A DNA stretch of 25,507 bases from JAAYUK01 sp035319145 (GTDB lineage Bacteria > Nitrospirota > Thermodesulfovibrionia > Thermodesulfovibrionales > Dissulfurispiraceae): assembly GCA_035319145.1 (NCBI GenBank), contig DATHDH010000057.1, positions 1 through 25,507 of the forward strand, given 5' to 3'. Made by a program: the position numbers and the translations under genes. This document shows positions 6,542 to 13,170 of this stretch, in pieces; the first letter of the stretch is position 1, and the number at the start of each line of letters is the position of its first letter. The notes below the pieces were generated by a model, which saw nothing but the letters and a program-made list of their open reading frames with translations, made no database searches and was not told the DNA's origin.

Positions 6542-6750
6542 GCCCAACAAAGCGTGCACCGGATGGCCAGAAAGACTGTGAAAGCGCCCTGTTCACTGTA
6601 AGGTCTTGGAAAAGGCGCATCGCACAGAGCAAGAATGTAACTCTCTTATTTAGCTTATATATGGAAAAATGAATGGGCCTCCACAAACACATCCTTTTGC
6701 TAGGCTCGTTCCTGTAGGCAGTTTCACACACAAAAAAACGGGACAGAAAG
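6542..6750 (+). other. Half attC-like site and ORF-less cassette-like segment
   Basis: GCCCAACAAAGCGTGCACCGGATGG at 6542-6566 resembles the left half of an attC site (GCCCAAC box and a GCACCGGA arm), but no matching right half follows it. The remaining 180 nt to the next full attC-like site contain no convincing gene on either strand. It could be an eroded cassette. Confidence 0.35.
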
Positions 6751-6828
6751 GCCCAACCAGTCAATAAACCTGACCGGAAATAGCCGCGTTCTTAAAAAGT
6801 CGGCCGGCAGGTTATTTCACCGTTAGCT
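6751..6828 (+). repeat. attC-like integron recombination site
   Basis: The left box GCCCAAC (6751-6757) and right box GTTAGCT (6822-6828) flank a stem. AACCTG-a-CCGG (6767-6777) pairs with CCGGCAGGTT (6804-6813), ten base pairs with a single unpaired A at 6773. The right arm TTATTTCACCGTTAGC is very like known attC right ends. It is 78 bp long, 31 nt before the VOC gene. Confidence 0.65.
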
Positions 6829-6858
6829 ACACAACCTCAGTCTTAATAAGAGAAGAAC

Positions 6859-7269
6859 ATGTCACGAATGATTTTCGTAAACCTCCCCATCGCTGATTTG
6901 AAGGCGTCCATGTCGTTTTACGCCGCGCTTGGCTTCAAAAACAACCCGCAGTTCACCGACGATACGGCTGCGTGCATGGTGTGGAGCGAAACAATCAGCG
7001 CAATGCTCTTGACCCACGCCAAGTGGCGCACCTTCACAGCCCGCCCTATTCCCCCGGCCTCATCAAGCGAGGTAATGCTCGCTATCTCGTGCGTTTCTCG
7101 CGATGAAGTTGACGCAATGAACAAAGCAGCATCAGAAAATGGTGGGACCGCCGACATCAATCCGGTTCAGGACCTCGGCTTCATGTATAACCGTAACTTG
7201 GCTGATCCAGACGGTCATGTTTGGGAAGCAATGTGGATGGACATGAGAGCAATGCCGACTGTTGAATAG
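6859..7269 (+). CDS. VOC (glyoxalase/bleomycin-resistance superfamily) protein
   Basis: A 136-residue vicinal-oxygen-chelate protein with two beta-alpha-beta-beta-beta halves. The first half starts MIFVNLPIADLKASMSFYAALGF and the second ends NLADPDGHVWEAMWMD, with the usual DPDGH and a metal-type Glu. The enzyme activity cannot be told from sequence; members include dioxygenases, lyases and antibiotic-binding proteins. The ribosome site is weak (AGAGAAG). VOC genes are among the commonest cargo of environmental integron cassettes; here it lies between attC-like sites at 6751 and 7295. Confidence 0.85.
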   Translation: MSRMIFVNLPIADLKASMSFYAALGFKNNPQFTDDTAACMVWSETISAMLLTHAKWRTFTARPIPPASSSEVMLAISCVSRDEVDAMNKAASENGGTADINPVQDLGFMYNRNLADPDGHVWEAMWMDMRAMPTVE

Positions 7270-7294
7270 ATGTCGAGTACCGCGGCTGACGACA

Positions 7295-7332
7295 GCATGC
7301 ATCGGACGGCGCTACGCCCCGCCGCATTATGC
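7295..7332 (+). repeat. Short attC-like hairpin at the array end
   Basis: CGGaCGG (7303-7309) pairs with CCGCCG (7319-7324), leaving one A unpaired at 7306, flanked by GCAT and ATGC. The pattern GGaC...GCCGCATT resembles the sites at 5262-5302 and 5815-5853. The outer boxes are degenerate. It touches the lexA promoter. Confidence 0.35.
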
Positions 7333-7335
7333 CTC

Positions 7336-7365
7336 TTGACAGTGAACGCCCGTTCGCTTTAGTAT
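7336..7365 (+). promoter_or_regulatory. lexA promoter with LexA operator (SOS box)
   Basis: TTGACA (7336-7341), an 18-nt spacer and TAGTAT (7360-7365). GAACGCCCGTTC (7344-7355), a perfect GAAC-N4-GTTC palindrome of the type bound by Gram-positive LexA/DinR, fills the spacer, so bound repressor would block RNA polymerase. Only 6 nt separate the -10 from the ATG, and no SD is present. Confidence 0.75.
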
Positions 7366-7371
7366 TACAGC

Positions 7372-7962
7372 ATGCCAAAGAAAGTAGCGAAAGAAATTCT
7401 CATGAAGCGGGCTGAAAGCATCCGCCATTTTTACCAGGCAAGGGACCGCATGCCATCCTTTTCGGAGATTGGCGATCTGATAGGCCTCAGTTCAAAAAGT
7501 AGTGTATCCAAGCTGGTGCATCAGCTTCACAACCATAACCTTGTCGACCTGGACCCTGCAGGCCACCTGCTTCCCGGCAGGATGAAGAAGCCTATTCGCA
7601 TGCTTGGTACAGTGGAGGCCGGCATTCCGAGTGCTGCCGAGCAGGAGTCGGCTGAAGCCATATCTCTTGATGAGTTCATGATAGGCAATTGCATGGAATC
7701 GTTTCTTTTGAGGGTCTCGGGGGATTCCATGCAAGACCTTGGCATTTTGCCCGGCGATATGGTAGTCGTTGACAGGAGCGTTCCTGCAAATAACGGAGAT
7801 ATCGTCATTGCCGAGGTTGATGGCGCCTGGACCATGAAGAAATTGAGAAAGTCGGGCGCAAAGGTTGCTCTCATCGCGGCAAACAGGAAATATAAGCCCA
7901 TTCATCCCAAAAACGAACTCAAAATCGCCGGTGTCGTTACCGGTGTCGTTCGTAAATACTAA
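7372..7962 (+). CDS. lexA: LexA repressor (SOS response, S24 peptidase)
   Basis: A 196-residue SOS repressor. The N-terminal winged helix (about residues 10-65) has SEIGDLIGLSSKSSVSKLVHQL as the recognition region, more divergent than classic LexA. The self-cleavage site is Ala83-Gly84 (VEAGIP); the catalytic pair is Ser119 (SGDSMQDLGILPGD) and Lys156 (WTMKKL). After DNA damage, RecA filaments should trigger cleavage and derepression. Its own promoter carries a GAAC-N4-GTTC operator, so it is probably autoregulated. No ribosome site; the mRNA is probably leaderless. It abuts the integron-like array, but its composition resembles the host genes that follow. The spacer to 8136 has no supported gene. 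Confidence 0.9.
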   Translation: MPKKVAKEILMKRAESIRHFYQARDRMPSFSEIGDLIGLSSKSSVSKLVHQLHNHNLVDLDPAGHLLPGRMKKPIRMLGTVEAGIPSAAEQESAEAISLDEFMIGNCMESFLLRVSGDSMQDLGILPGDMVVVDRSVPANNGDIVIAEVDGAWTMKKLRKSGAKVALIAANRKYKPIHPKNELKIAGVVTGVVRKY

Positions 7963-8121
7963 AGACACACTCCTTAAGCAACCATGCTCATCATTGTTGC
8001 ATCATTCATGTAAACATCCATCATCTTGAGACACTGCTGCAGGAAGCCTCGCTGTTGGCTGCTTTTTTCAGCTTTCCTGAGAGTCCACGATGCGTCCCCT
8101 GCAAAGATCCGCGTTTTTCGG

Positions 8122-8127
8122 TATAAA
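8122..8127 (+). promoter_or_regulatory. -10 element close to start codon
   Basis: TATAAA at 8122-8127 ends 8 nt before the ATG at 8136. The possible -35 (CTGCAA, 17-nt spacer) is poor, and there is no Shine-Dalgarno sequence, which would fit a leaderless mRNA. Confidence 0.35.
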
Positions 8128-8135
8128 ATAGCTAT

Positions 8136-8480
8136 ATGTTTGAACACAGGTCGGAGCCGCTCATATCGCTGCGGGCTTTTCTGGGTCGCATCGCCCGCAG
8201 CATTGTCGTGGTATGCACGATTATCCTGCTCTCTCTTGTCGCCGGAATGCTCGGGTATCATATTTTCGAAGGATTGACATGGATTGACGCTTTTCTGAAT
8301 GCCGCCATGCTTCTGGGCGGCATGGGACCGGTCAATGCACCCGCATCATTTTACGGGAAGCTTTTTGCCGGCCTTTATGCACTTTATTGCGGGCTCATCG
8401 TGATTGTCGTTGCCGGTGTTCTTCTTGCGCCGATCGTGCATCGCGCATTGCATAGATTTCACATGGCGCAAACGAAATAA
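8136..8480 (+). CDS. Small ion-channel-like membrane protein without selectivity filter
   Basis: A 114-residue protein with TM1 at about residues 20-44, a short re-entrant-looking helix at about 48-62 ending LLGGMGPV, and TM2 at about 70-97, then a basic tail (HRALHRFH). The TM-pore-TM plan resembles two-TM potassium channels, but the filter TVGYGD is replaced by GGMGP, so potassium selectivity cannot be assumed. I recall similar short proteins in many Proteobacteria without a known role. It has no SD. An antisense frame overlaps its start but is unsupported. The region 8481-8596 is gene-free. Confidence 0.6.
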   Translation: MFEHRSEPLISLRAFLGRIARSIVVVCTIILLSLVAGMLGYHIFEGLTWIDAFLNAAMLLGGMGPVNAPASFYGKLFAGLYALYCGLIVIVVAGVLLAPIVHRALHRFHMAQTK

Positions 8481-8596
8481 TCTGGACTCGATACACTCTC
8501 TTGAGGCAGCCTGCCGCTGCGGTTTGCGTGACTGATTCGCCTGTAATCCTGAACGGTTCCGGAGTAACCCCCAATCGGTATCAATAACAGAAGCTC

Positions 8597-9463
8597 CTAA
8601 CGGCGGTAGACCTCTCCGATTGCGGACCAGTCGAGACTGCCGAGTCCCTTTCTGACCGCCAGCCTGAACATCTCTCGCACCTCCGCGGCAACAGGAAGCG
8701 GGACGCCTGTTTCGTCACCGAGTTGAAGGGCATAAGTGAGATCCTTTTGCATCCATCGCAATGCGAAGAAGACATCGTCGTGGCTGTGATTCATGATACT
8801 TGGCGCCTTCATCTTGATGACGGTATTCGCGATCACGCCGCTTGTAACGGCCTTCAGTACCGCCTCCTTATCCAACCCGCACTCTTCCGCGAGGGCCATG
8901 CCTTCGCCGAGACTAGCAACATGCGCAGCTGCCATCATGTTATTGATCAGCTTGTAGGTCATGCCGGTTCCGACAAGACCGAAATGAATCTGCTCCTGGC
9001 TGAAGCATTTCAGAGTCGGCTGCACTGTCTGATATACGCCGACGTCAGCCCCGACATAGAGGATTAGCGAACCGGTGGCTGCGGCCGACTTGCTGCCGGC
9101 CATGGCCGCGTCGGCAAAGTGCAGACCATGACTCTCGGCCTCGGCCGCAAGCCGCCTGACCCAGGGAATCGATAAGGTGCTGCACTCCACAACAATCGAT
9201 CCGGAACGGGCGCCGGCCAGACCGCCGTCCGCTCCAAGCCAGACCGCCTGGGAGGCCGCGTCGTCCCCGACGACACTGATTATGACATCCGCCTTTGCCG
9301 CTGCGGCAGACGGCGTGCTCTCAAGCGTCGCGCCCAGGCCGACGATCTGTTTTGCCTTTTCTGCCGTTCGATTGTATACAAACAATTCGCAACCATTCTT
9401 GATCAAATTGACGGCGATTCCCATTCCCATCGTACCAAGGCCGAACAACGCGACACGTGTCAT
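8597..9463 (-). CDS. Beta-hydroxyacid dehydrogenase family oxidoreductase
   Basis: A 288-residue NAD(P)-dependent dehydrogenase of the 3-hydroxyisobutyrate/tartronate-semialdehyde reductase family. The N-terminal Rossmann motif is VALFGLGTMGMGIA; the substrate loop is DAAMAGSKSAAATGSL; the catalytic Lys lies in GTGMTYKLINNMMAA; the all-helical C-terminal domain follows. The substrate loop resembles the glyoxylate/succinic semialdehyde reductase branch (GLYR-like), but the substrate cannot be fixed from sequence. The start at 9463 was chosen over an ATG 12 nt upstream because GGAGG sits 5 nt before it. It lies 33 nt after msrA on the same strand and is probably co-transcribed. Confidence 0.85.
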   Translation of the reverse strand: MTRVALFGLGTMGMGIAVNLIKNGCELFVYNRTAEKAKQIVGLGATLESTPSAAAAKADVIISVVGDDAASQAVWLGADGGLAGARSGSIVVECSTLSIPWVRRLAAEAESHGLHFADAAMAGSKSAAATGSLILYVGADVGVYQTVQPTLKCFSQEQIHFGLVGTGMTYKLINNMMAAAHVASLGEGMALAEECGLDKEAVLKAVTSGVIANTVIKMKAPSIMNHSHDDVFFALRWMQKDLTYALQLGDETGVPLPVAAEVREMFRLAVRKGLGSLDWSAIGEVYRR

Positions 9464-9496
9464 GACTGCCTCCATTTCATTATCAACCTGCCGCGA

Positions 9497-10102
9497 TCAG
9501 TGGCCGGCGGCAGCGCCCCAGAGTTCCTTGAGGCGCTGGTCGCGCCCGCATCTGGCGCGGTAGAACTTATAGCGGATCGGATTCTTCTTATAGTAATGCT
9601 GATGATAATCCTCCGCCGGATAGAACTCGCCGGCCTGCACAATTTCCGTCACGATCGGTTCCTTGAATGTCTTGGTCTTTTCCAGCAGCAACCTCGACTG
9701 CAATGCGGCCCTGTGCTGTTCTTCGGTCTGATAAAAGATAGCGCTGCGATACTGATGACCCGCATCGCAAAACTGCCTGTCTTTGGTCGTCGGGTCAATA
9801 TTGTGCCAAAAGACATCGAGGAGCTTTTCGTATGTCACTATTGCCGGGTCGTAGACGATCTGTACCGATTCGGCATGACCCGTACCGCCGGCCGACACCT
9901 CTTCGTAGGTGGGGTTCTTCTTCTGACCGCCGGCATATCCCGACGTGACCGACAACACTCCCGGAATCACATCGAAAGGATGCTCCATGCACCAGAAGCA
10001 CCCTCCGGCAAAAGTCGCCGTTTCATATCGTGCAGCAGCAGCCGTGCCGATTGCTGCGACCGCAAACGACAATCCCATTATAAAAAGACCGATCATTTTC
10101 AT
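9497..10102 (-). CDS. msrA: Exported peptide-methionine (S)-S-oxide reductase
   Basis: MsrA reduces methionine-S-sulfoxide in proteins. The 201-residue product starts with a signal peptide (MKMIGLFIMGLSFAVAAIG, to about residue 24), so it acts in the periplasm. The catalytic motif is GGCFWCMEHPFD with nucleophile Cys35. Other family blocks are SGYAGG, YEEVSAGGTGHAESVQI, FWHNIDPTTKDRQFCDAGHQYRSAIF and AEDYHQHY. The active site uses Cys, unlike the rhodanese nearby. AAGGAG lies 5 nt before the ATG. The oxidoreductase gene follows 33 nt downstream. No adjacent msrB is present. Confidence 0.95.
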   Translation of the reverse strand: MKMIGLFIMGLSFAVAAIGTAAAARYETATFAGGCFWCMEHPFDVIPGVLSVTSGYAGGQKKNPTYEEVSAGGTGHAESVQIVYDPAIVTYEKLLDVFWHNIDPTTKDRQFCDAGHQYRSAIFYQTEEQHRAALQSRLLLEKTKTFKEPIVTEIVQAGEFYPAEDYHQHYYKKNPIRYKFYRARCGRDQRLKELWGAAAGH

Positions 10103-10295
10103 ACAGACTCCTTTTTAAGCCGGCAAATTTTCATGGAGCGCCCACTTTTCCATTGGCAGCGCTGCCCGGACGAGTATACCTGCAGAGGCAAGGGATCAAT
10201 ATAATGCGCTTGCGTCCGACATGCAGATATGACTCTTACCTCAATTGTAGCGCAGTTTTGCCCGTCATTCACGTGTCGGCGGAACAAGCCCGCCC

Positions 10296-10331
10296 AAGAA
10301 AACGGGGCTGCACATTCGCTGTGTAGCCCCG
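10296..10331 (-). terminator. Rho-independent terminator
   Basis: On the minus strand, CGGGGCT (10331-10325) pairs with AGCCCCG (10309-10303), with inner CACA/TGTG pairs, followed by CTT-rich TTTTCTT. It lies 26 nt after the stop of the exported protein gene at 10358. The region 10103-10295 has no gene I can support. Confidence 0.75.
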
Positions 10332-10357
10332 CCAATCGCGCTCTTGAGGTTCTCTAT

Positions 10358-10903
10358 TTAATCCCGGTCATGTCCATGACCGCGTCCGTTATCATGCCCC
10401 CGGCCATGTCCTCGGTCGTCGCCTCGCGAACGCCGCCAGTCCGCGTCATCATCCCTCCATCTCTTCTGATAGGGCCCTTCCCATTCGCGGGTATGGGCGG
10501 ACTCGCGACGATCCCATTCGCGCCAATGTTTTTTCAACTGACCGTAAGGAATGCGCTGATGTCCCGGAGGCGGCACATAATACCGCGGAGGCAGGTGGAG
10601 AAAGACGGCAGGCACTCTCGGAGAAGGCACATACGACCATGGTCCGTTATAGTACGTTGATGAAAACCAGTATCCGTCATGAAGCGCATACCAGAACCCC
10701 GAATAAAAGAAAAGTTGTTCGCGCGCGTCGGGAGCGAAATAGACCGGCGTATTCGGGATCAGAAATACGGACGGCGGCCCGCTCACAATCACGGGCGGCG
10801 GCGCTCCGATATTGACATTGACACTGACATGGGCCGCGGAGGCTCCTCCGGCAATCAAGGCCGTCATCAAAACACTTGCTATGAGAATTTTCTTCGAAGA
10901 CAT
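10358..10903 (-). CDS. Exported proline/aromatic-rich protein (YXWGXW-repeat-like)
   Basis: A 181-residue secreted protein. The signal peptide covers about residues 1-23 (ILIASVLMTALIAGGASA). The mature part has PPPVIVSGPP, repeated aromatic segments around FYSGFWYALHDGYWFSS and NGPWSYVPSPRVPAVFLHLPP, then YVPPPGHQRIPYGQLKKHWREWDRR, and a tail of about 45 residues rich in Arg, Asp, His and Gly (GRGHDNGRGHGHDRD). This matches small envelope proteins called YXWGXW-repeat or similar, of unknown function. The His/Asp tail could bind metal, which is only a guess. The ribosome site is AGGAGGGTG. The intergenic sequence 10904-11047 holds its promoter region, and nothing else is recognised. Confidence 0.75.
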   Translation of the reverse strand: MSSKKILIASVLMTALIAGGASAAHVSVNVNIGAPPPVIVSGPPSVFLIPNTPVYFAPDAREQLFFYSGFWYALHDGYWFSSTYYNGPWSYVPSPRVPAVFLHLPPRYYVPPPGHQRIPYGQLKKHWREWDRRESAHTREWEGPYQKRWRDDDADWRRSRGDDRGHGRGHDNGRGHGHDRD

Positions 10904-11047
10904 ACACCCTCCTTTTTTTCAGCGGGACGCCTTTTGTATCTTAACCGATCGGCCTTCCCCGCTTGTTCCCCTTTTTGTTGCTTGTGATGACAGGGTGGGA
11001 CGTCTTTAGGTTTAACAGGTCGAATACGATAGACGCACTGGCAAACG

Positions 11048-11866
11048 TCAGAGCGCGCGATCCAAAGATTTCGCTACGGCCTCGCCGTGACGTCTGGCTT
11101 CGAGAGCCAGGGCTGCGAACACTTCTTGTGCGGCCCCTCCCGACACATGATGTGCAAGCCTCAGATAGTGATCATATGTCACCATCCAGATCGAAAGAAG
11201 GAATTCGAGAACTTCAAATATGCCCTTCCCCTGCGCCCACTGCAAGGAATCCGAAATACGGACGCACCCTGCCATAAGGTCATCACACGGCATCCCGAGA
11301 ACGCATTGCGGGAAATCGGCTGGAATCTCTCCTATCGTGCGGACATAGAGTTCCGTGATGCGCTCCGCCTCATCCTGCACGGGCAGAATGTCGGCCAGGT
11401 CGATTCCGGGAGATACGGCAGCAAGCCGGTCGAGAAAGCGGGCGGTTCCTTTATTGACAATCAATGCCATGCCTAAAAGATCGGCCAGCGGCAAATGCGA
11501 AGGCACACAGAACATCGCGGAGACCGGCGATCCGCTTGTCTTGGCTCCCTGATAGGCGAGAATACCGCCCTCCATGCTCCAGACATCCCGGAACCCCGCT
11601 CCCTGCAGCAATGTTGCAGCAGACCTGCTGCGATTTCCCGATCGTCAATAAACGAGAATCTTCTTGTTTAGCGGCAGTTCGTGCAGGTGCGCCTGCAATT
11701 CGCTGATCGGAATATTGATCGCTCCGGGAAGATGATCTGCTTCATACTCGGCCGGCTGTCGTACATCAAGAAGAACATATGCGTCGGGCCGACATTGCTC
11801 GATGCACCTCCGCACCTCTTCGGCGGAAATTTCAGGCACTCGTTGAAAAAAGTCGAATATTGACAT
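11048..11866 (-). CDS. Selenocysteine-containing rhodanese fused to ferritin-like domain
   Basis: Read with TGA (11647-11645) as selenocysteine, the gene encodes 272 residues. Residues 1-105 are a rhodanese domain: LLDVRQPAEYEADHLPGAINIP, then KKILVY-Sec74-RSGNRSRSAA, where the family has catalytic Cys in CRSGNRS, then GFRDVWSMEGGILAYQG. Residues about 115-272 resemble the rubrerythrin/ferritin-like domain fused to rhodaneses in related bacteria, though most usual metal ligands look replaced. Sulfurtransferases pass sulfane sulfur via the active-site residue; a Sec version would be more reactive, or could handle selenium. The frame is continuous for 198 codons after the TGA and a SECIS-like hairpin follows it. 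GGGGAG lies 9 nt before the ATG. The sui1 gene lies 18 nt upstream on the same strand. Alternative: a nonsense mutation, which would not explain the hairpin. Confidence 0.85.
11616..11647 (-). promoter_or_regulatory. Bacterial SECIS element after the in-frame UGA
   Basis: UGA at 11647-11645, 13 nt, then GCAGCAGGTCTGCTGC (11631-11616). This forms a perfect 6-7 bp stem with a GGUC apical loop, the G-U feature recognised by SelB. The ten bases GCAGGUCUGC match the apex of the E. coli fdhF SECIS as I remember it, and the distance from UGA to GGUC (19 nt) is nearly the same as there (18 nt). Confidence 0.8.
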
Positions 11867-11884
11867 GCTACTAAACTCCCCCGG

Positions 11885-12238
11885 CTACCGTCCGGAATGC
11901 TTCGGACGCATGCCCCTGGATTCAAGATATACACAGACTGCATCTCGATGGTCCCCCTGCAGTTCAAGGGAGCTGCCTCTCCCCGCACCGCCTGTGCCGA
12001 GCTGAGTTTTCAACGCCTTCAGAAGCGCATCTCGCTCTTTTTCCGATGACTGAAGCCCTTCAATAACGGTCACCGTCTTACCGCCCCGCCCTGCACGTTC
12101 AATCCTGACGGTCAATTGCCGGCGGATCGGCTGCTGCTCTTGCCGAGGTTCGGCCTTGGGTTTGCTTTTGCTCTCACGAGCGGCTTCTGTGGAATATACA
12201 AGCACGGAGTCGTCACGGCGCATAAAAAATTTTACCAC
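11885..12238 (-). CDS. Sui1/eIF1-like (YciH family) protein
   Basis: A 117-residue protein whose C-terminal half is a SUI1 domain: LTVRIERAGRGGKTVTVIEGL, then ALKTQLGTGGAGRG and ESRGMRPKHSGR. Family members (bacterial YciH, archaeal aIF1) bind the small ribosomal subunit and influence start-site fidelity; bacterial ones are non-essential. The N-terminal 35 residues are charged linker. The GTG start at 12238 is supported by AAGAGG 7 nt upstream; an ATG five codons later has no SD. It lies directly upstream of the Sec-rhodanese gene (18 nt) and divergent from the RRM gene. Confidence 0.85.
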   Translation of the reverse strand: MVKFFMRRDDSVLVYSTEAARESKSKPKAEPRQEQQPIRRQLTVRIERAGRGGKTVTVIEGLQSSEKERDALLKALKTQLGTGGAGRGSSLELQGDHRDAVCVYLESRGMRPKHSGR

Positions 12239-12368
12239 ACGCGCGCCTCTTCCTTCTGTCCATTTGGCTTTGTTGTATGCTATCCTTTAAGTGCTTCAGT
12301 CATTGGTTACCTCGGGGACATCGGTTCCGGGGATTTTCACTTCTGCGTTACAGACCTAAGGAGGCAGC

Positions 12369-12659
12369 ATGGCAAAGAAGATCTATGTGGGGAACCTGCC
12401 CTACACGGCAACCGACTCCGATCTGAGCACCCTGTTCGGCACGTACGGTTCCGTAACCTCGGCACGCATCATTATGGACAATGTAACCGGACGCTCCAAA
12501 GGGTTCGGGTTCGTGGAAATGGAGTCTGACGATGCTGCCCAGCAAGCCATAGCCGGTCTGAACGGCGCTCTCCTCAAAGAGCGCGCCCTGACCGTAGCTG
12601 AAGCCCGCCCGCAGGAACCCCGCGAGCGGAAGGGATTCGGGGGACGCCCGCGCCGCTAG
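12369..12659 (+). CDS. RRM-domain RNA-binding protein
   Basis: A 96-residue protein made of one RNA recognition motif: RNP2 IYVGNL at residues 5-10 and RNP1 KGFGFVEM near residues 44-51, then a short tail rich in Arg and Gly (RERKGFGGRPRR). Such small RRM proteins occur in cyanobacteria and many other bacteria and are often cold-regulated RNA chaperones; that regulation is not shown here. A strong AAGGAGG ribosome site lies 5 nt upstream. The untranslated stretch from 12239 to 12368 separates it from divergent sui1. It ends at a hairpin at 12717-12750. Confidence 0.93.
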   Translation: MAKKIYVGNLPYTATDSDLSTLFGTYGSVTSARIIMDNVTGRSKGFGFVEMESDDAAQQAIAGLNGALLKERALTVAEARPQEPRERKGFGGRPRR

Positions 12660-12716
12660 TTCATCCGCGTTCGCATTGGGCCCCGGTCTCCGACGTTACG
12701 CTTGTTTTTTATCCCG

Positions 12717-12750
12717 CAAGAGGACGCGCAAAGGAACGTGCGTCCTCTTG
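12717..12750. terminator. Hairpin between convergent genes
   Basis: CAAGAGGACGC (12717-12727) pairs perfectly with GCGTCCTCTTG (12740-12750), an 11-bp stem. It lies between the RRM gene (plus) and ppnP (minus). The downstream T tract is weak on the plus strand (TTCGTTACTT) and absent on the minus. Confidence 0.55.
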
Positions 12751-12754
12751 TTCG

Positions 12755-13069
12755 TTACTTCACGAATGAACAGATATAATCGGTCAGCGTCCTGATCCTG
12801 ACCGTGAATTTCGCGGCTGCCGGGACATGAAATGACTCGCCGCCCTTCACCGCCTGCCATTGAGCCGCCCCGGGAAGCATTACCTCAAGATCACCGGATT
12901 GAATTTCCATAATTTCAGCATCGCCCGTCGAAAACTCATACTCGCCGGGCTGCATTATGCCGAGTGTTTTCTTCGAACCATCCGCAAGGAGTACCGTCCT
13001 GCTCGTAACCGCACCGCCGAAGTAGACATTCGCTTTCTTTACGACAGAAACATTCCTGAACTCCGACAT
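12755..13069 (-). CDS. ppnP: Pyrimidine/purine nucleoside phosphorylase
   Basis: A 104-residue single-domain cupin of the PpnP (formerly DUF1255, YaiE) family, which splits nucleosides with phosphate to base and ribose-1-phosphate. Family blocks are ANVYFGGAVTSRTVLLADGSKKTLGIMQPGEYEFSTGDAEIMEIQ in overlapping order, then LPG, the GESFHVPA turn and the ending DYICSF. Length matches the family (about 95-105). The ribosome site is AGGAG, 7 nt upstream. It lies 101 nt downstream of the GGDEF gene on the same strand. Confidence 0.92.
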   Translation of the reverse strand: MSEFRNVSVVKKANVYFGGAVTSRTVLLADGSKKTLGIMQPGEYEFSTGDAEIMEIQSGDLEVMLPGAAQWQAVKGGESFHVPAAAKFTVRIRTLTDYICSFVK

Positions 13070-13170
13070 TGGGCGTCTCCTTCTCTTCTCTCTAGTTTGG
13101 TATTCGTTTCGACTCGCAGGGATACTGCATGCTTCATGATTACCGCAGGAGAACCGACAAGAAACTGCGA

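Noticed and set aside
7974..8261. Minus-strand frame of 95 codons after lexA
   Set aside because: The C-terminal half looks somewhat protein-like (GDASWTLRKAEKSSQQRG), but its N-terminal half is antisense to the channel-like gene and no ribosome site is seen. It may be a relic; not supported enough to list.
501..11035. Sequence GAATACGATA occurring near 502, 4193 and 11022
   Set aside because: Ten bases, no shared flanks and no consistent position relative to genes; likely coincidence.
11645..11866. Rhodanese as a truncated 73-residue pseudogene
   Set aside because: The stop is TGA exactly at the catalytic Cys, the frame continues intact for 198 codons with family sequence, and a SECIS-like hairpin follows at the correct distance.
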